38,374 nucleotides of DNA from Bacteroidaceae bacterium (GCA_024400995.1 JAKSLU010000013.1:1-38374), one strand, 5' to 3'. Positions 1 to 8,783 are shown, counted from the stretch's first letter. Numbers and translations are program-made. Notes: generated from the letters alone by a model not told the origin.

Positions 1-19
1 GTCGGGGCTTCGTTTATAA

Positions 20-55
20 AAAGAGGGTGTGCCAGCATTTTGACACACCCTCTTT
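20..55. terminator. Bidirectional-looking rho-independent terminator
   Basis: A perfect 12-bp inverted repeat (20-31 with 44-55) encloses a 12-base loop. Read on the minus strand the stem runs into a T-rich tail (CTCTTTTTATAAA); on the plus strand it runs into TTTGTATG. It could end minus-strand transcription from the GH16 gene or a plus-strand gene left of the window. The stem is clear; the direction in use is inferred. Confidence 0.7.
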
Positions 56-66
56 GTATGTCTTCG

Positions 67-150
67 TAGTCTATGCACTAGGAAAAACTAGTCTATACAC
101 TAAGGAAAACTAGTCTATACGATAGTTTTTCCTAGACTATACTCTAGTTT
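67..150. repeat. CTAG-rich 22-bp repeat, locus A
   Basis: Two full and one partial direct units with a 22-bp period begin at 67, 89 and 111 (each starts TAGTCTAT), followed by an inverted copy at about 126-150. The direct and inverted units form a hairpin (103-133, one bulge). The core resembles the units at 13210-13275 and 33658-33723 when read on the opposite strand. It lies downstream of the GH16 gene, between two terminator-like hairpins. Function unknown. Confidence 0.7.
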
Positions 151-195
151 CGGGGAGTCTGAGGTGCTGACGTAACTTACTTGCTCGCAAACAAT

Positions 196-230
196 TATGC
201 ACCTGCACGCGAGAGGCATGCAGGTGCATA
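196..230 (-). terminator. Candidate terminator of the GH16 gene
   Basis: A perfect 12-bp inverted repeat (TATGCACCTGCA at 196-207, complement at 219-230) starts 27 bases after the GH16 stop codon on the minus strand. The T-run after it is weak (ATTGTTTGC), so termination efficiency is uncertain, but stem and position fit. Confidence 0.55.
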
Positions 231-256
231 ACTGGAGAGGGCTCAGAGGGGGCGTG

Positions 257-2080
257 TTACTTGATGATTTTGCGCCCCGCTGCGATGTATATGCCAGCCT
301 GTCTGGGCTCTCCGTAACTGCGGCCCTGGAGATCGTAGAGGGGCATACTAGCAGTAGCGGAGGAGGAGAGGATGGGTGCTACGCCCACGGTGGGGTTCTG
401 TGCCTGGTTCTGGTAGATGCGCACAAAGTCAAAGCGCGTCTCGTACACGTGGCCCTCTACGGGGTTGGCTGCCCAGCCGCCAGCGCCTACGCTCTGGTTG
501 AGAATGAGGTAGTAGTTCTTGTCAAAGGGCCAGTAGCCCTGCTGGATTTGCGCGTTGGTGTAGCTGCTCTTGTCGTGGGTCGAATAGACCTTGCCGTCCA
601 CGCTCCACGTCATCTGTGTGGCCGTCCACTCAAAGCTGAACACGTGGTACAGACCATCGTACTGGCAGGCGGTGTTCTTGGTGTACTGCGACTCGCGCTG
701 GGCATGGATGGTACCATGGGCTGCATTGCTGGTGTTGACCATCTCCCAGATGTCTATTTCGCCATACTGAGGCCAGCCTGCACTCTGGTCGTCGGGCAGG
801 AGCCAGATGGCGGGGAAGGAGCCCGTGAAGGGGTTGGTCAGGGAGCGCACATCCACGCGACCATACCTGAAGGAGTAGAGTCCTCGGGTATCTACTGCAC
901 CCGACATCCACTCGCGGTAGTTGTAGGGGGAGATGGGGTTCTTGTTGCTCTCCCAGTCCTCTTCGGGACAGGGAATGCAGCGCGTCACGAGGTCGCCATC
1001 CTCGAGATAGACCACCTTGTCGGAGGTGGAAATAAAACGGTTCCAGGCAGAGTTGTTGTCGTGGGCGGCGCGCTTCCACTTGGTGGCATCGGGCTGCGTG
1101 TAGTCCTCACCCGTGAACTCGTCGCTGAAGACCAGTTGCATGTCGCCCTCTACATACAGTTCAGGCTCTTCAAAGACGGCCTCCACCCACACGTCGCCGC
1201 CCTGCATGGCACTGGCGGGAATGCAGAAGAGATCAGCCTGTTGCTGACTGATGATGGTGGGCTCAGACTTCTGGCCCTCGGCATTGACCGTCCACACCTT
1301 TATCTCCGTGGGAGCCTTGTAGCAGGTGGCGGGGGTGACGAGCTTGACGATCAGATCGGTGGTGGGCACCTCGGCAGGCAAACCTGTCTCGGAGCCTCCT
1401 CCGATAAAGAAGCCGTAGTTCGACTCAAAGTGCATACGGGCAGGACGGGGAGCCTTGTCCTGAGTGACGCGTAGGGTGGCATCGACGATAGCACCACCGT
1501 TCTTCATAAAATCGCCATTGGCGGGGTTGGCGTCGCCTGCGGGGTCAATGCTGTTCCAGTCCACCTTGAAGCGTATCACGTAGTCGCCCTCAGCGAGGTC
1601 GGCGGGCACGGTGAAGCTAGGCGGATTGAGCACGCTGCGTGAGCCTCCTGAGAGAGCCGCACCCTTGCTGTTGTAACCGCTGGAGTCGTTGTTGTCGTCA
1701 CCGCTGTAGAAGGAGTAGCTCACGAGCTCACTCTCGGCTGTGGGCACACCCTGCTCGCCTAGTTCGTAGGTGAGCTTGCCGTCGTGGTTCAGGTCGATAT
1801 ACACGTAGCCGTTCATCCAGTCACCAGCATAGCCCAGCGATACGGTCACGGTCTCGCCTGGTTGAGCATAGAGTGCGCGGGCAGTGCAGTCGTTATATAC
1901 ATGCGTGTCGTCCACCATCAACTTTTGTGCACCGTTGTGGGGCGTGGAGAGAGTGACACTAGAGAGTTTGCGTCCGTTGGAGTTGGTGTAGCCCTGATTG
2001 GCTCCCACACTCACGGGGATGGTGCTCTGCGCCATGCCCACTGCAGGCAGGAGAGCCAGGAGGAGAGTCTGTAGTTTCAT
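257..2080 (-). CDS. Secreted GH16 endo-beta-glucanase (laminarinase-like) with GEVED domain
   Basis: Predicted to hydrolyse internal beta-1,3 or beta-1,3/1,4-glucosidic bonds outside the cytoplasm. The protein is 607 aa from the ATG at 2080, which puts a signal peptide (MKLQTLLLALLPAVGMAQS) at the very N-terminus; an in-frame start 36 bases upstream is less likely because it overlaps the -7 promoter element. Residues about 60-205 resemble a GEVED domain (VYIDLNHDGKL). After a linker domain, the GH16 catalytic domain covers about 315-566 and carries the family signature EIDIWE, with E441 as nucleophile, D443, and E446 as acid/base. The last ~30 residues (YDLQGR ... GRKIIK) match the C-terminal domain of two other secreted proteins in the window and resemble a type IX secretion sorting domain. 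Substrate fine specificity cannot be read from the motif. Transcribed from a good TAnnTTTG promoter, divergent from the transglutaminase-like gene. Confidence 0.93.
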   Translation of the reverse strand: MKLQTLLLALLPAVGMAQSTIPVSVGANQGYTNSNGRKLSSVTLSTPHNGAQKLMVDDTHVYNDCTARALYAQPGETVTVSLGYAGDWMNGYVYIDLNHDGKLTYELGEQGVPTAESELVSYSFYSGDDNNDSSGYNSKGAALSGGSRSVLNPPSFTVPADLAEGDYVIRFKVDWNSIDPAGDANPANGDFMKNGGAIVDATLRVTQDKAPRPARMHFESNYGFFIGGGSETGLPAEVPTTDLIVKLVTPATCYKAPTEIKVWTVNAEGQKSEPTIISQQQADLFCIPASAMQGGDVWVEAVFEEPELYVEGDMQLVFSDEFTGEDYTQPDATKWKRAAHDNNSAWNRFISTSDKVVYLEDGDLVTRCIPCPEEDWESNKNPISPYNYREWMSGAVDTRGLYSFRYGRVDVRSLTNPFTGSFPAIWLLPDDQSAGWPQYGEIDIWEMVNTSNAAHGTIHAQRESQYTKNTACQYDGLYHVFSFEWTATQMTWSVDGKVYSTHDKSSYTNAQIQQGYWPFDKNYYLILNQSVGAGGWAANPVEGHVYETRFDFVRIYQNQAQNPTVGVAPILSSSATASMPLYDLQGRSYGEPRQAGIYIAAGRKIIK

Positions 2081-2113
2081 GTGTTTGATAGTAAATAGTT
2101 GGTTTTCCAGCTG

Positions 2114-2144
2114 CAAAAGTACAACTTTTCTGCGACATAGCCAA
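2114..2144 (-). promoter_or_regulatory. Bacteroidetes-type promoter for the GH16 gene
   Basis: On the minus strand a -7 element TACTTTTG (2114-2121) matches TAnnTTTG exactly, and a TTG (2142-2144) lies 20 bases upstream as the -33 element. Transcription would begin near 2108, giving a leader of about 28 bases before the ATG at 2080. Confidence 0.7.
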
Positions 2145-2161
2145 GAAAATCAGGCATCTAC

Positions 2162-2192
2162 TTGGTTGAGTCAGCAGAAAGTCGTAACTTTG
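2162..2192 (+). promoter_or_regulatory. Bacteroidetes-type promoter for the transglutaminase-like gene
   Basis: The -7 element TAACTTTG (2185-2192) is a perfect TAnnTTTG, with TTG at 2162-2164, 20 bases upstream. The ATG at 2200 is only seven bases after the -7 element, so the transcript would be leaderless or nearly so. Confidence 0.65.
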
Positions 2193-2199
2193 CTGCCCG

Positions 2200-4803
2200 A
2201 TGAAACACATGCTTCTTACCCTCGCCCTCCTCATGTGCGGCATGTCCGCCTGGGCCCTCTCTCCCCGTCAGCAACTCCAGGAGCAGGCTCTTGGTCTGGC
2301 CCAGTCGCCCGCAGAGCGCGAGGCTCTCACCTTCTTATATAAATATATGGCGTGGCCCGATGTGGCCGACTACACTCCCCAGTTCCATGCCGCCCAGGTG
2401 CGCTGCGCCGTGCGAGCCCGTCAGGAACTGCCCTGGGGCCAGCTAGTGCCCGACCGCGAGTGGCGCCACTTTGTGCTACCCGTGCGTGTCAACAACGAGC
2501 ATCTGGACTCCTTCCGCACCACCTGCTATGAGGAGCTGCGCCAGCGTGTGCAGGGCCTCTCCATGCGCGAGGCTGCACTGGAGGTCAACCACTGGTGTCA
2601 TGAGTATGTGACCTACAAGCCCTCCGACGCCCGTACCTCCTCTCCCCTGGCCTCCATGCGCACGGCCTACGGTCGCTGTGGTGAGGAGAGTACCTTTACG
2701 GTGAGTGCGCTGAGAGCAGTGGGCATACCCGCTCGCCAGGTATATACCCCGCGCTGGGCCCACACGGACGACAACCACGCCTGGGTGGAGTGCTGGGTGG
2801 AGGGAGAGTGGTACTTTCTCGGAGCCTGCGAGCCCGAGGCTGTGCTCAATCTGGCATGGTTCAACCAGCCAGCCTCCCGTGGCATGATGATGCACACCAA
2901 GGTCTTTGGTCTCTACGATGGCCCCGAAGACAAGGTGAGCTATACTCCGACCTATACCGAAATCAACGTGACCTCCAACTACGCCCAGACGGCCCGCACA
3001 TGGGTCGTAACGGAGCCCGGGGCTACGGTGGAGTTTAAGCTCTACAACTATGGTGAGTTCTACACCGTCTATCGCACCACTGCCGACAAAGATGGCCGTG
3101 CCAGCATCCAGTCTGGCCTGGGCGATATGATCGTATGGTGCAGCAAGGACGGTCGCTACGGACTGAAGCAGGTGAGCCCCCGAACCCTCCCCTTAAGAGG
3201 GGGAGATGCCCCGCAAGGGGCGGAGGGAGTCTTTATCCCTCTTGACCACAAGCAGGGGGACACTTGGTCAGCCGACTTTACGCTCACGCCGCCAGCAGGG
3301 GGCAACAACCTCCCCGCTGTGACGCCCGAGGCCACAGCCCTCAACGAGCAGCGCAAGGCCCATGAGGACAGCATACGCACGGCCTATGTGGCTACCTTCC
3401 CCCAGACGCAGGACGAACTCATCACCCAGAGCCGCGGCAACTGGCGCAGCATGGAGCGACTGCTCCAGACCTATGGTCAGGCCGCCCGTGCCCTGCTGTC
3501 CACGCTCTCCGAAAAGGACTTACGCGACTTTGATTATGACGTCATTGCTCACCACATGGAGCGCATCGATCGCCAACTCCTCGTGGAGGACAAGCTCTAC
3601 GCCCAGTACGTGGCCTGTCCTCGCATCAGCACCGAGCATCTCTCGGCATGGCGTCAGCCGCTCGCAGCAGCCTTCACGCCCAAGCAGAAGGAGCAGTTCC
3701 GTCTGCAACCTGAGCGTCTGGCTCAGTGGCTGCGCAAGCAGATTGTGACCGACACCGAGTGGAACCCCGCCCACGCCTGGCTCTCGCCAGAGCGCAGTAT
3801 GGAGTTCCGCCTGTGCGATGTGCGCAACAAGGGGCTGCTCTTCGTGGCTGCCGCCCGCAGCATGGGCATCTTTGCTCGCATCGACGAGGTGACAGGACAG
3901 GTGCAGTATGCCGACCCAGCTACGCCTCCCTTTGGCGGCGAACCCAAGTGGGTCACCGTGGATATGGCTGACACTAAAGCCGACACCAAGGCTGCTGCTG
4001 CCACGGCCTCTCTCTCCCTCAGCTACACACCCCGTCAGTATATGGAGAACCCTGGCTACTACTACCACTTCACGCTCTCACAGCTACAGGGAGGTCGTCC
4101 TCGTCTCTTGGAGTATGGCGAGGAGGATACATGGCAGGACAACTTCGCAACGCCGCGCCCCATCGATCAGGGCGACTACATCCTCGTCTCTGGCACCCGC
4201 ATGGCCAGTGGCAGTGTGCTGGCACACGTAGAGGCCTTCACTGTGGGCCAGGGCACAACTACCGTACCTCTCACCATGCGTGAGGATAAAACGGGTGTGC
4301 AGGTCATCGGCAACTTCAACTCCGAGAATCTCTATCAGCCTGCACCCCATCCCGCAGAAGTATCCCTCCCCATCAAGGGGGAGGTGGCCGTAAGGCCGGA
4401 GGGGGTTCGTAGCATCCTGTCCCACACGGGTCGCGGCTACTACGTCTGCGGTCTCATCCGTGCCAACCACGAGCCTACCAACCACATTCTGCACGACCTC
4501 GAAAAGCAGCGCGCTGCCCTCGAGGCATGGGGTCGTCCGCTGCTACTCTGCTTCCCTACGGCAGAGGAGTATGCCCGCTTCCTCCAGAACTCTGCGGAGT
4601 TCACCAACCTGCCCTCCACTCTTTCCTTCGGTATCGACGCTGAGGGGCAGATAGCCAGGGACCTCTTTGGTGGTACCCTCGTCAAGACGGAGGAGCTGCC
4701 CATCGTCTTCATCGGTGACACCTTCAACCGCGTGGTGTTCTGCTCCCAGGGCTACACCATCGGCATGGGCGAGAAGATAATCCAGACCATCAGTAAGTTG
4801 TAA
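2200..4803 (+). CDS. Secreted transglutaminase-like protein with degenerate second domain and thioredoxin-like tail
   Basis: An 867-aa protein with signal peptide (MKHMLLTLALLMCGMSAWA). The N-terminal transglutaminase-like domain (about 125-235) has C160 in GRCGEES and H193 in DNHAWVE; the third position of the triad, normally Asp, appears to be E211 in GACEPE. A second, degenerate copy seems to lie near 520-570 (KGLLFVAAARSMGIFARID), lacking a matching Cys-His pair. The C-terminal ~110 residues look like a thioredoxin fold without CxxC. Substrate is unknown; related proteins are usually annotated only as transglutaminase-domain proteins. Two short palindromic elements (3178-3232, 4361-4411) are read through in frame, adding segments such as LPLRGGDAPQGAEGV and LPIKGEVAVRPEGV. 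Followed 11 bases later by the FKBP gene, probably co-transcribed. Confidence 0.8.
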   Translation: MKHMLLTLALLMCGMSAWALSPRQQLQEQALGLAQSPAEREALTFLYKYMAWPDVADYTPQFHAAQVRCAVRARQELPWGQLVPDREWRHFVLPVRVNNEHLDSFRTTCYEELRQRVQGLSMREAALEVNHWCHEYVTYKPSDARTSSPLASMRTAYGRCGEESTFTVSALRAVGIPARQVYTPRWAHTDDNHAWVECWVEGEWYFLGACEPEAVLNLAWFNQPASRGMMMHTKVFGLYDGPEDKVSYTPTYTEINVTSNYAQTARTWVVTEPGATVEFKLYNYGEFYTVYRTTADKDGRASIQSGLGDMIVWCSKDGRYGLKQVSPRTLPLRGGDAPQGAEGVFIPLDHKQGDTWSADFTLTPPAGGNNLPAVTPEATALNEQRKAHEDSIRTAYVATFPQTQDELITQSRGNWRSMERLLQTYGQAARALLSTLSEKDLRDFDYDVIAHHMERIDRQLLVEDKLYAQYVACPRISTEHLSAWRQPLAAAFTPKQKEQFRLQPERLAQWLRKQIVTDTEWNPAHAWLSPERSMEFRLCDVRNKGLLFVAAARSMGIFARIDEVTGQVQYADPATPPFGGEPKWVTVDMADTKADTKAAAATASLSLSYTPRQYMENPGYYYHFTLSQLQGGRPRLLEYGEEDTWQDNFATPRPIDQGDYILVSGTRMASGSVLAHVEAFTVGQGTTTVPLTMREDKTGVQVIGNFNSENLYQPAPHPAEVSLPIKGEVAVRPEGVRSILSHTGRGYYVCGLIRANHEPTNHILHDLEKQRAALEAWGRPLLLCFPTAEEYARFLQNSAEFTNLPSTLSFGIDAEGQIARDLFGGTLVKTEELPIVFIGDTFNRVVFCSQGYTIGMGEKIIQTISKL
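3178..3232 (+). repeat. In-frame palindromic element, copy 1
   Basis: Within the transglutaminase-like gene: two adjacent hairpins, CTCCCCTT/AGAGGGGGAG and GCCCC-gcaa-GGGGC, then GGAGGG, which can also pair with the opening CCCTCC to close a cloverleaf-like fold. It encodes residues near 327-344 (PRTLPLRGGDAPQGAEG) with no frame disruption. The architecture matches copy 2 at 4361-4411. Confidence 0.7.
4361..4411 (+). repeat. In-frame palindromic element, copy 2
   Basis: Same layout as copy 1: CCCTCCCC-atca-AGGGGGAGG, then GGCC-gtaa-GGCC, then GGAGGGGG. It encodes residues near 721-737 (VSLPIKGEVAVRPEGVR) just before the thioredoxin-like tail, again in frame. Sequence differs from copy 1 in the second hairpin but stems are kept by compensating bases. 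Confidence 0.7.
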
Positions 4804-4814
4804 GGCAATAAGAT

Positions 4815-5249
4815 ATGAACCGCAGAGATAAGCAGACCAAGTTGTACAAGCAGGCCAACGAACTCTTTCTGGCAGAAAAGGCTAAGGAGGAGGGCATCAC
4901 GGCCCTCCCCTCTGGCGTACTCTATCGCTGGCTGCACAGAGCTACCCCTGCGCTGGGCCGCGAGAGCGAGTTTGCTACACCCAGCAGTATTGTATTTGTC
5001 AACTACACCGGTCGCCTCATCGATGGCAGCGTGTTCGACACGACGGAGGGACAGTCGCTGCCCGCCTGCTTTGTGGTGCGCGAGCTCATCATGGGGTGGC
5101 AGATTGCCCTCACCCGTATGCGTCAGGGTGATAGGATGGAGGTATATATTCCCGCAGAGTACGGATACGGCAAGCGTGGGGTAGAGGGTATCCCCGGCTA
5201 CTCCACGCTTGTCTTTGAACTCGAACTCGTCAAGTTGGAACGTCGCTGA
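4815..5249 (+). CDS. FKBP-type peptidyl-prolyl cis-trans isomerase
   Basis: Catalyses cis-trans isomerisation of Xaa-Pro bonds as a folding helper. The 144-aa protein has a charged helical N-terminus (about 1-45) and a C-terminal FKBP core from about 55 to 144: VNYTGRLIDGSVFDTT, then GWQIALTRMRQGDRMEVYIP and EYGYG, typical of the family. There is no signal peptide, so a cytoplasmic place is the simplest reading, although Bacteroidetes relatives are often exported. It follows the transglutaminase-like gene by 11 bases and ends two bases from the convergent unknown gene, leaving no room for a separate terminator. Confidence 0.9.
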   Translation: MNRRDKQTKLYKQANELFLAEKAKEEGITALPSGVLYRWLHRATPALGRESEFATPSSIVFVNYTGRLIDGSVFDTTEGQSLPACFVVRELIMGWQIALTRMRQGDRMEVYIPAEYGYGKRGVEGIPGYSTLVFELELVKLERR

Positions 5250-5251
5250 CT

Positions 5252-6451
5252 TTACTTCAGGATGACCCTGCGTCCTCCCTTGATGAGGATATGTCCTCCC
5301 TTGTTCTGACCTGCTACCAGGCGGCGGCCCTGCAAGTCATATACCCCTGCTCCCATCAGAGCGGGGGCTTTTGTTATGGGGCTTATACCTAGGACTGTAC
5401 CCTCGGGGGCATCAAAGACGGGATCCAGTGCCACACTCATGTAGTTGATGCCGACCTCGTCTGCCTTGCCCATATTGAGGATGAGGGCCTGCTGTCCGTC
5501 GGAGGTCAGCTTGCCAGTGGCGGCATTGTAGGTGCACTCCAGAGTTGGCTGGGGTGTCATGACGTTGGTGGTGTAGGTCTCGTCCCACTCTTCGTCGTAG
5601 AAGGTCTTGGTCTCATAGCTGGCACCGAAGGCGTAGAGCAGGAAGCCGCTGGAGTGACCTACATACTGGTCGGAGGCAAAGCTCACCTTGTTGCCCTCGA
5701 TGGTACCTACAATGCAGGCGGCGGGGTCGTGGATGGAGAGCCCGGCCATATAGACCTTGCCGTCAGCGACTACGACGGGGAGACTCTCCTTCTCACCCTC
5801 CTGGGCATTGCTGTAGGTGAAGGTCCATGTCTCGGGCGTAGCCGTCTCGGGTAGGGTAGTGTAGGTGTAGGTGAAGGGGCTGTACACGCTGCCGTAGTCT
5901 GCATACCCCACAAAACTCTGGTCGTCGTCATACACCAGCGCATACATGGCTCCTGGATAACCACCCTGGTCCTGCTGCTCGCCGAGCGCGTCCATCGTGA
6001 GACTCTGGCCATCGGCGGAGGGCGTGAAGCTGACCTCCTGCATAGCGGAGTCGAGGTAGTACTGTGCGCCGGTGGTCTCATCGTAGCTCATGAGCTTGAG
6101 CACTGCGGTCTGCCAGCCGTATCCGCTGCCCTCAAAATACTGTACATACTGACCGAGGGGAAAGTGCAGGCGGCCCGCTTCGTCGCGGGTTCCTGCAATC
6201 CAGTTGCCAGAGTTAGCCTGCGAGATGGGGTCCTTCATATAGACGGTCTTGCCATCGGGGGAGGTGACGATATTGACGACGGTGTAGTCCTGTACGGTCT
6301 GCGTGGGCGAGCCGTAGTAGGCAAAGAAGGCCTTGCCGCTACGCTGGTATGTGCGGAGCGTACCTTCGGGCTGCTGCGTGATGAGTTGAGGCTTTTGTGC
6401 CCATACGCCGAGAGTAAGGCTGAGGGCGAGACTGATAAATAGTGTACGCAT
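5252..6451 (-). CDS. Secreted protein of unknown function with C-terminal sorting-type domain
   Basis: No family was recognised with confidence. The 399-aa protein has a signal peptide (MRTLFISLALSLTLGVWAQ), then a region rich in beta-type segments, Tyr, Asp and Gly, such as VVNIVTSPDGKTVYMKDPIS, which looks like repeated beta-strand or propeller-like units. The last ~30 residues (VYDLQGRRL ... GGRRVILK) match those of the GH16 and GH27 enzymes. It lies nine bases after the HrpB gene on the same strand, so it may be the last gene of that transcript, and it converges on the FKBP gene with a two-base gap. An extracellular or outer-membrane place is inferred from signal and tail. Confidence 0.8.
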   Translation of the reverse strand: MRTLFISLALSLTLGVWAQKPQLITQQPEGTLRTYQRSGKAFFAYYGSPTQTVQDYTVVNIVTSPDGKTVYMKDPISQANSGNWIAGTRDEAGRLHFPLGQYVQYFEGSGYGWQTAVLKLMSYDETTGAQYYLDSAMQEVSFTPSADGQSLTMDALGEQQDQGGYPGAMYALVYDDDQSFVGYADYGSVYSPFTYTYTTLPETATPETWTFTYSNAQEGEKESLPVVVADGKVYMAGLSIHDPAACIVGTIEGNKVSFASDQYVGHSSGFLLYAFGASYETKTFYDEEWDETYTTNVMTPQPTLECTYNAATGKLTSDGQQALILNMGKADEVGINYMSVALDPVFDAPEGTVLGISPITKAPALMGAGVYDLQGRRLVAGQNKGGHILIKGGRRVILK

Positions 6452-6460
6452 AGGTATATA

Positions 6461-8779
6461 TTATATGTTCATGGGGTTATCTGGCCAAGCGTGTTTGGGG
6501 TAGCGGCGACGCAGCTCCTTACGGACCTCATAGTAGGTGGAGGCCCAGAAGTTGTGCAGATCCTGCGTGAGTTGCACGGGCTTGAAGCCTGGTGAGAGCA
6601 ACTCCATCAGTACAGGGCGCGTGCCGCCATCTACGCGGGGGGTCTCTGCCATGCCAAAGCAGTCCTGCAGCTTGGCGCGCACTATGGGGAGCTCGGCCCC
6701 CTGACGGTACTCCACACGAATGCGGCGACCACTGGGGAGCGAGATGTGAGTGGGTGCCAAGCGGTCCACTGTCTGCTGTTGTTCGTAGGGGAGCATACCC
6801 CAGAGTACGGCACAGAGATCAATCTTCTTGAGTTCGGTTGCAGTAGTGGCACGTCCCGCGTAGAGGGGTATCCACTCTGCTGCCCGTTGGAGCACCTGCT
6901 CTGTGGAGAGGTCGGGCAGGAGCAGTTCGGGGTGCCACTCGCTCAGGACAGCAATGCGGCGTTGCAGGTGCTGTACATCCTCGCCAAAGTCGAACATGCT
7001 CATACCCCACTTGCGAGCCGCCTCACAGAGCGTATGGACTATGTGCTCTCGGTCGGCATCGTGGAGTGGACGACTATCTACAAGCAGTGTTCCGATGCGA
7101 CGCTCACGGCGAGCTATGATACGGCCTTGCTTGTTGTCCCAGCTGATGTTATCGCGCTCCTCGATGAACTCCGCCAGCTCCTCGGGTGAGGTCGGGGCAG
7201 CGAGATGTACTCGGCCGTTGCCTGTAGCATTCATGCTGGCTATGGCTATCCAGGGCTCGTCCGACAGGGGGTCTGCCGTATCTACCGTTGCCGTGTCGCC
7301 ACAGGCCAGGCGAAAGCGCCCTACGCCCTCGTCCAGTCGGCGGGCGATGCGCTCTGGGTAGGCATAAGCCAGTAGGAGACCTGCACCTGGTTCATACAGA
7401 TGCGATGGCCAGGAGGAGGGGGCCGCCTCTAGTAGTTCGGCAATGCGGTACGCCAGATGCTGCATGCCGGTATCGCGGGCTTTGACGAGCATCTGGGCGA
7501 GTCGGGGGTGGTAGGGATGTCGCCATAGCTTGCGGCCATGTGCCGTGATACGTCCAGTCTCGTCAGTTGCTCCGAGTAGGTGGAGCAGACTACTGGCGCG
7601 CAGAATATTGGGGCAGGGTGGAGGCGTAAGCCACGGCAGATTGGCGGGCTGGCTCTCACCCCATGCCGCTACATCGAGTACCATGGGCGTGAGGTCGGCC
7701 TCCTCTATCTCGGGACGGCGACACTCCGCCATGCTCCACTCCGTGGCACGACTCCATAGACGATAGCATACTCCCTCCTCCACGCGGCCTGCACGTCCGC
7801 TGCGCTGTCGTGCCATGTCCATCGACACGCGCACCGTCTCCAGACGACTCAGTCCCGTTCGGGCATCGAAGGCCATACGGCGGCACAGGCCAGAGTCCAC
7901 CACTACGCGCACTCCCTCTATGGTGAGTGAGGTCTCGGCTATGGAGGTGGCGAGTACCAGCTTGCGCTCTCCCTGTGGGGAGGGCGTGAGTGCGCGGCGC
8001 TGTTCCTCAGAGGAGAGCATACCGTAGAGCGGACAGATGTGGGTGGAGCCCAGTGCCGTACCGAGTAGTTCCTGGCAGCGACGTATCTCTGCCTCGCCTG
8101 GTAGGAAGGCCAGGATGTCGCCTCTCTCCTCCCTGTGTATATGTATCAGTGTGCGGGCAAACTCGGCACAGCCCTCCCGCGTGTTGCTCCAGTCGATGTC
8201 CTCGCCATAGCGAATGTCAACGGGATACATGCGCCCCTCGCACTCCACGAGTGGGGCGTTGAGCGCCTCGCATAGTGTGGCGGCATCGATGGTGGCTGAC
8301 ATGATGACTATATGCAGGTCGGGCCTCACGACCTGCTGGGCCTCGCGGCTCAGGGCGAGTGCTACGTCGGAGTGTATGCTGCGTTCGTGGAACTCGTCAA
8401 AGACCACTATCGCTACGCCCTCCAGGGTCGGATCGTCCACCAGCATGCGGGTCAGGATACCCTCGGTGATAACCTGGACACGGGTGAGCGGAGTACAACG
8501 GTTCTCGCCCCTGATACGGAAGCCAACGGTCTGCCCGACCTCCTCGCCCAGCATGCTGGCCATGCGTTCTGCTATCTGTCGTGTGGCTAGTCGGCGTGGC
8601 TCCAACACCAGGATGCGTTCCTCTGTAGCCTGGAGCATGGTGAGGGGAAGGAGGGTCGATTTGCCTGCACCTGGAGGTGCGGTGATGACGAGGTTAGGGC
8701 AGGAAGCCAACTGCGCGTTGACCTCCTCCGCTATCTGACTGGCTGGCAGTCTCTCTGCTCCTCGTATCGGGTTATGCAT
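6461..8779 (-). CDS. ATP-dependent helicase HrpB
   Basis: A DEAH-box family ATPase of 772 aa, close to the usual ~800 aa. Walker A is APPGAGKS (about 34-41), motif II is DEFHERS (127-133), motif III is SAT in IVIMSATID, and motif VI is QRSGRAGR. The C-terminal part carries the HrpB-specific domain, ending in a typical stretch (VRKELRRRYPKHAWPDNP). HrpB proteins are predicted RNA helicases, but their substrates in most bacteria are not known. The start ATG at 8779 lies four bases after the threonylcarbamoyl-AMP synthase stop, which supports co-transcription with it and perhaps a link to tRNA or rRNA metabolism (inference). Confidence 0.93.
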   Translation of the reverse strand: MHNPIRGAERLPASQIAEEVNAQLASCPNLVITAPPGAGKSTLLPLTMLQATEERILVLEPRRLATRQIAERMASMLGEEVGQTVGFRIRGENRCTPLTRVQVITEGILTRMLVDDPTLEGVAIVVFDEFHERSIHSDVALALSREAQQVVRPDLHIVIMSATIDAATLCEALNAPLVECEGRMYPVDIRYGEDIDWSNTREGCAEFARTLIHIHREERGDILAFLPGEAEIRRCQELLGTALGSTHICPLYGMLSSEEQRRALTPSPQGERKLVLATSIAETSLTIEGVRVVVDSGLCRRMAFDARTGLSRLETVRVSMDMARQRSGRAGRVEEGVCYRLWSRATEWSMAECRRPEIEEADLTPMVLDVAAWGESQPANLPWLTPPPCPNILRASSLLHLLGATDETGRITAHGRKLWRHPYHPRLAQMLVKARDTGMQHLAYRIAELLEAAPSSWPSHLYEPGAGLLLAYAYPERIARRLDEGVGRFRLACGDTATVDTADPLSDEPWIAIASMNATGNGRVHLAAPTSPEELAEFIEERDNISWDNKQGRIIARRERRIGTLLVDSRPLHDADREHIVHTLCEAARKWGMSMFDFGEDVQHLQRRIAVLSEWHPELLLPDLSTEQVLQRAAEWIPLYAGRATTATELKKIDLCAVLWGMLPYEQQQTVDRLAPTHISLPSGRRIRVEYRQGAELPIVRAKLQDCFGMAETPRVDGGTRPVLMELLSPGFKPVQLTQDLHNFWASTYYEVRKELRRRYPKHAWPDNPMNI

Positions 8780-8783
8780 ATGT

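Noticed and set aside
197..1474. Long open frame antisense to the GH16 gene
   Set aside because: It has no recognisable domain, its composition is that of a GC-rich shadow frame, and the GH16 frame carries signal peptide and catalytic motif.
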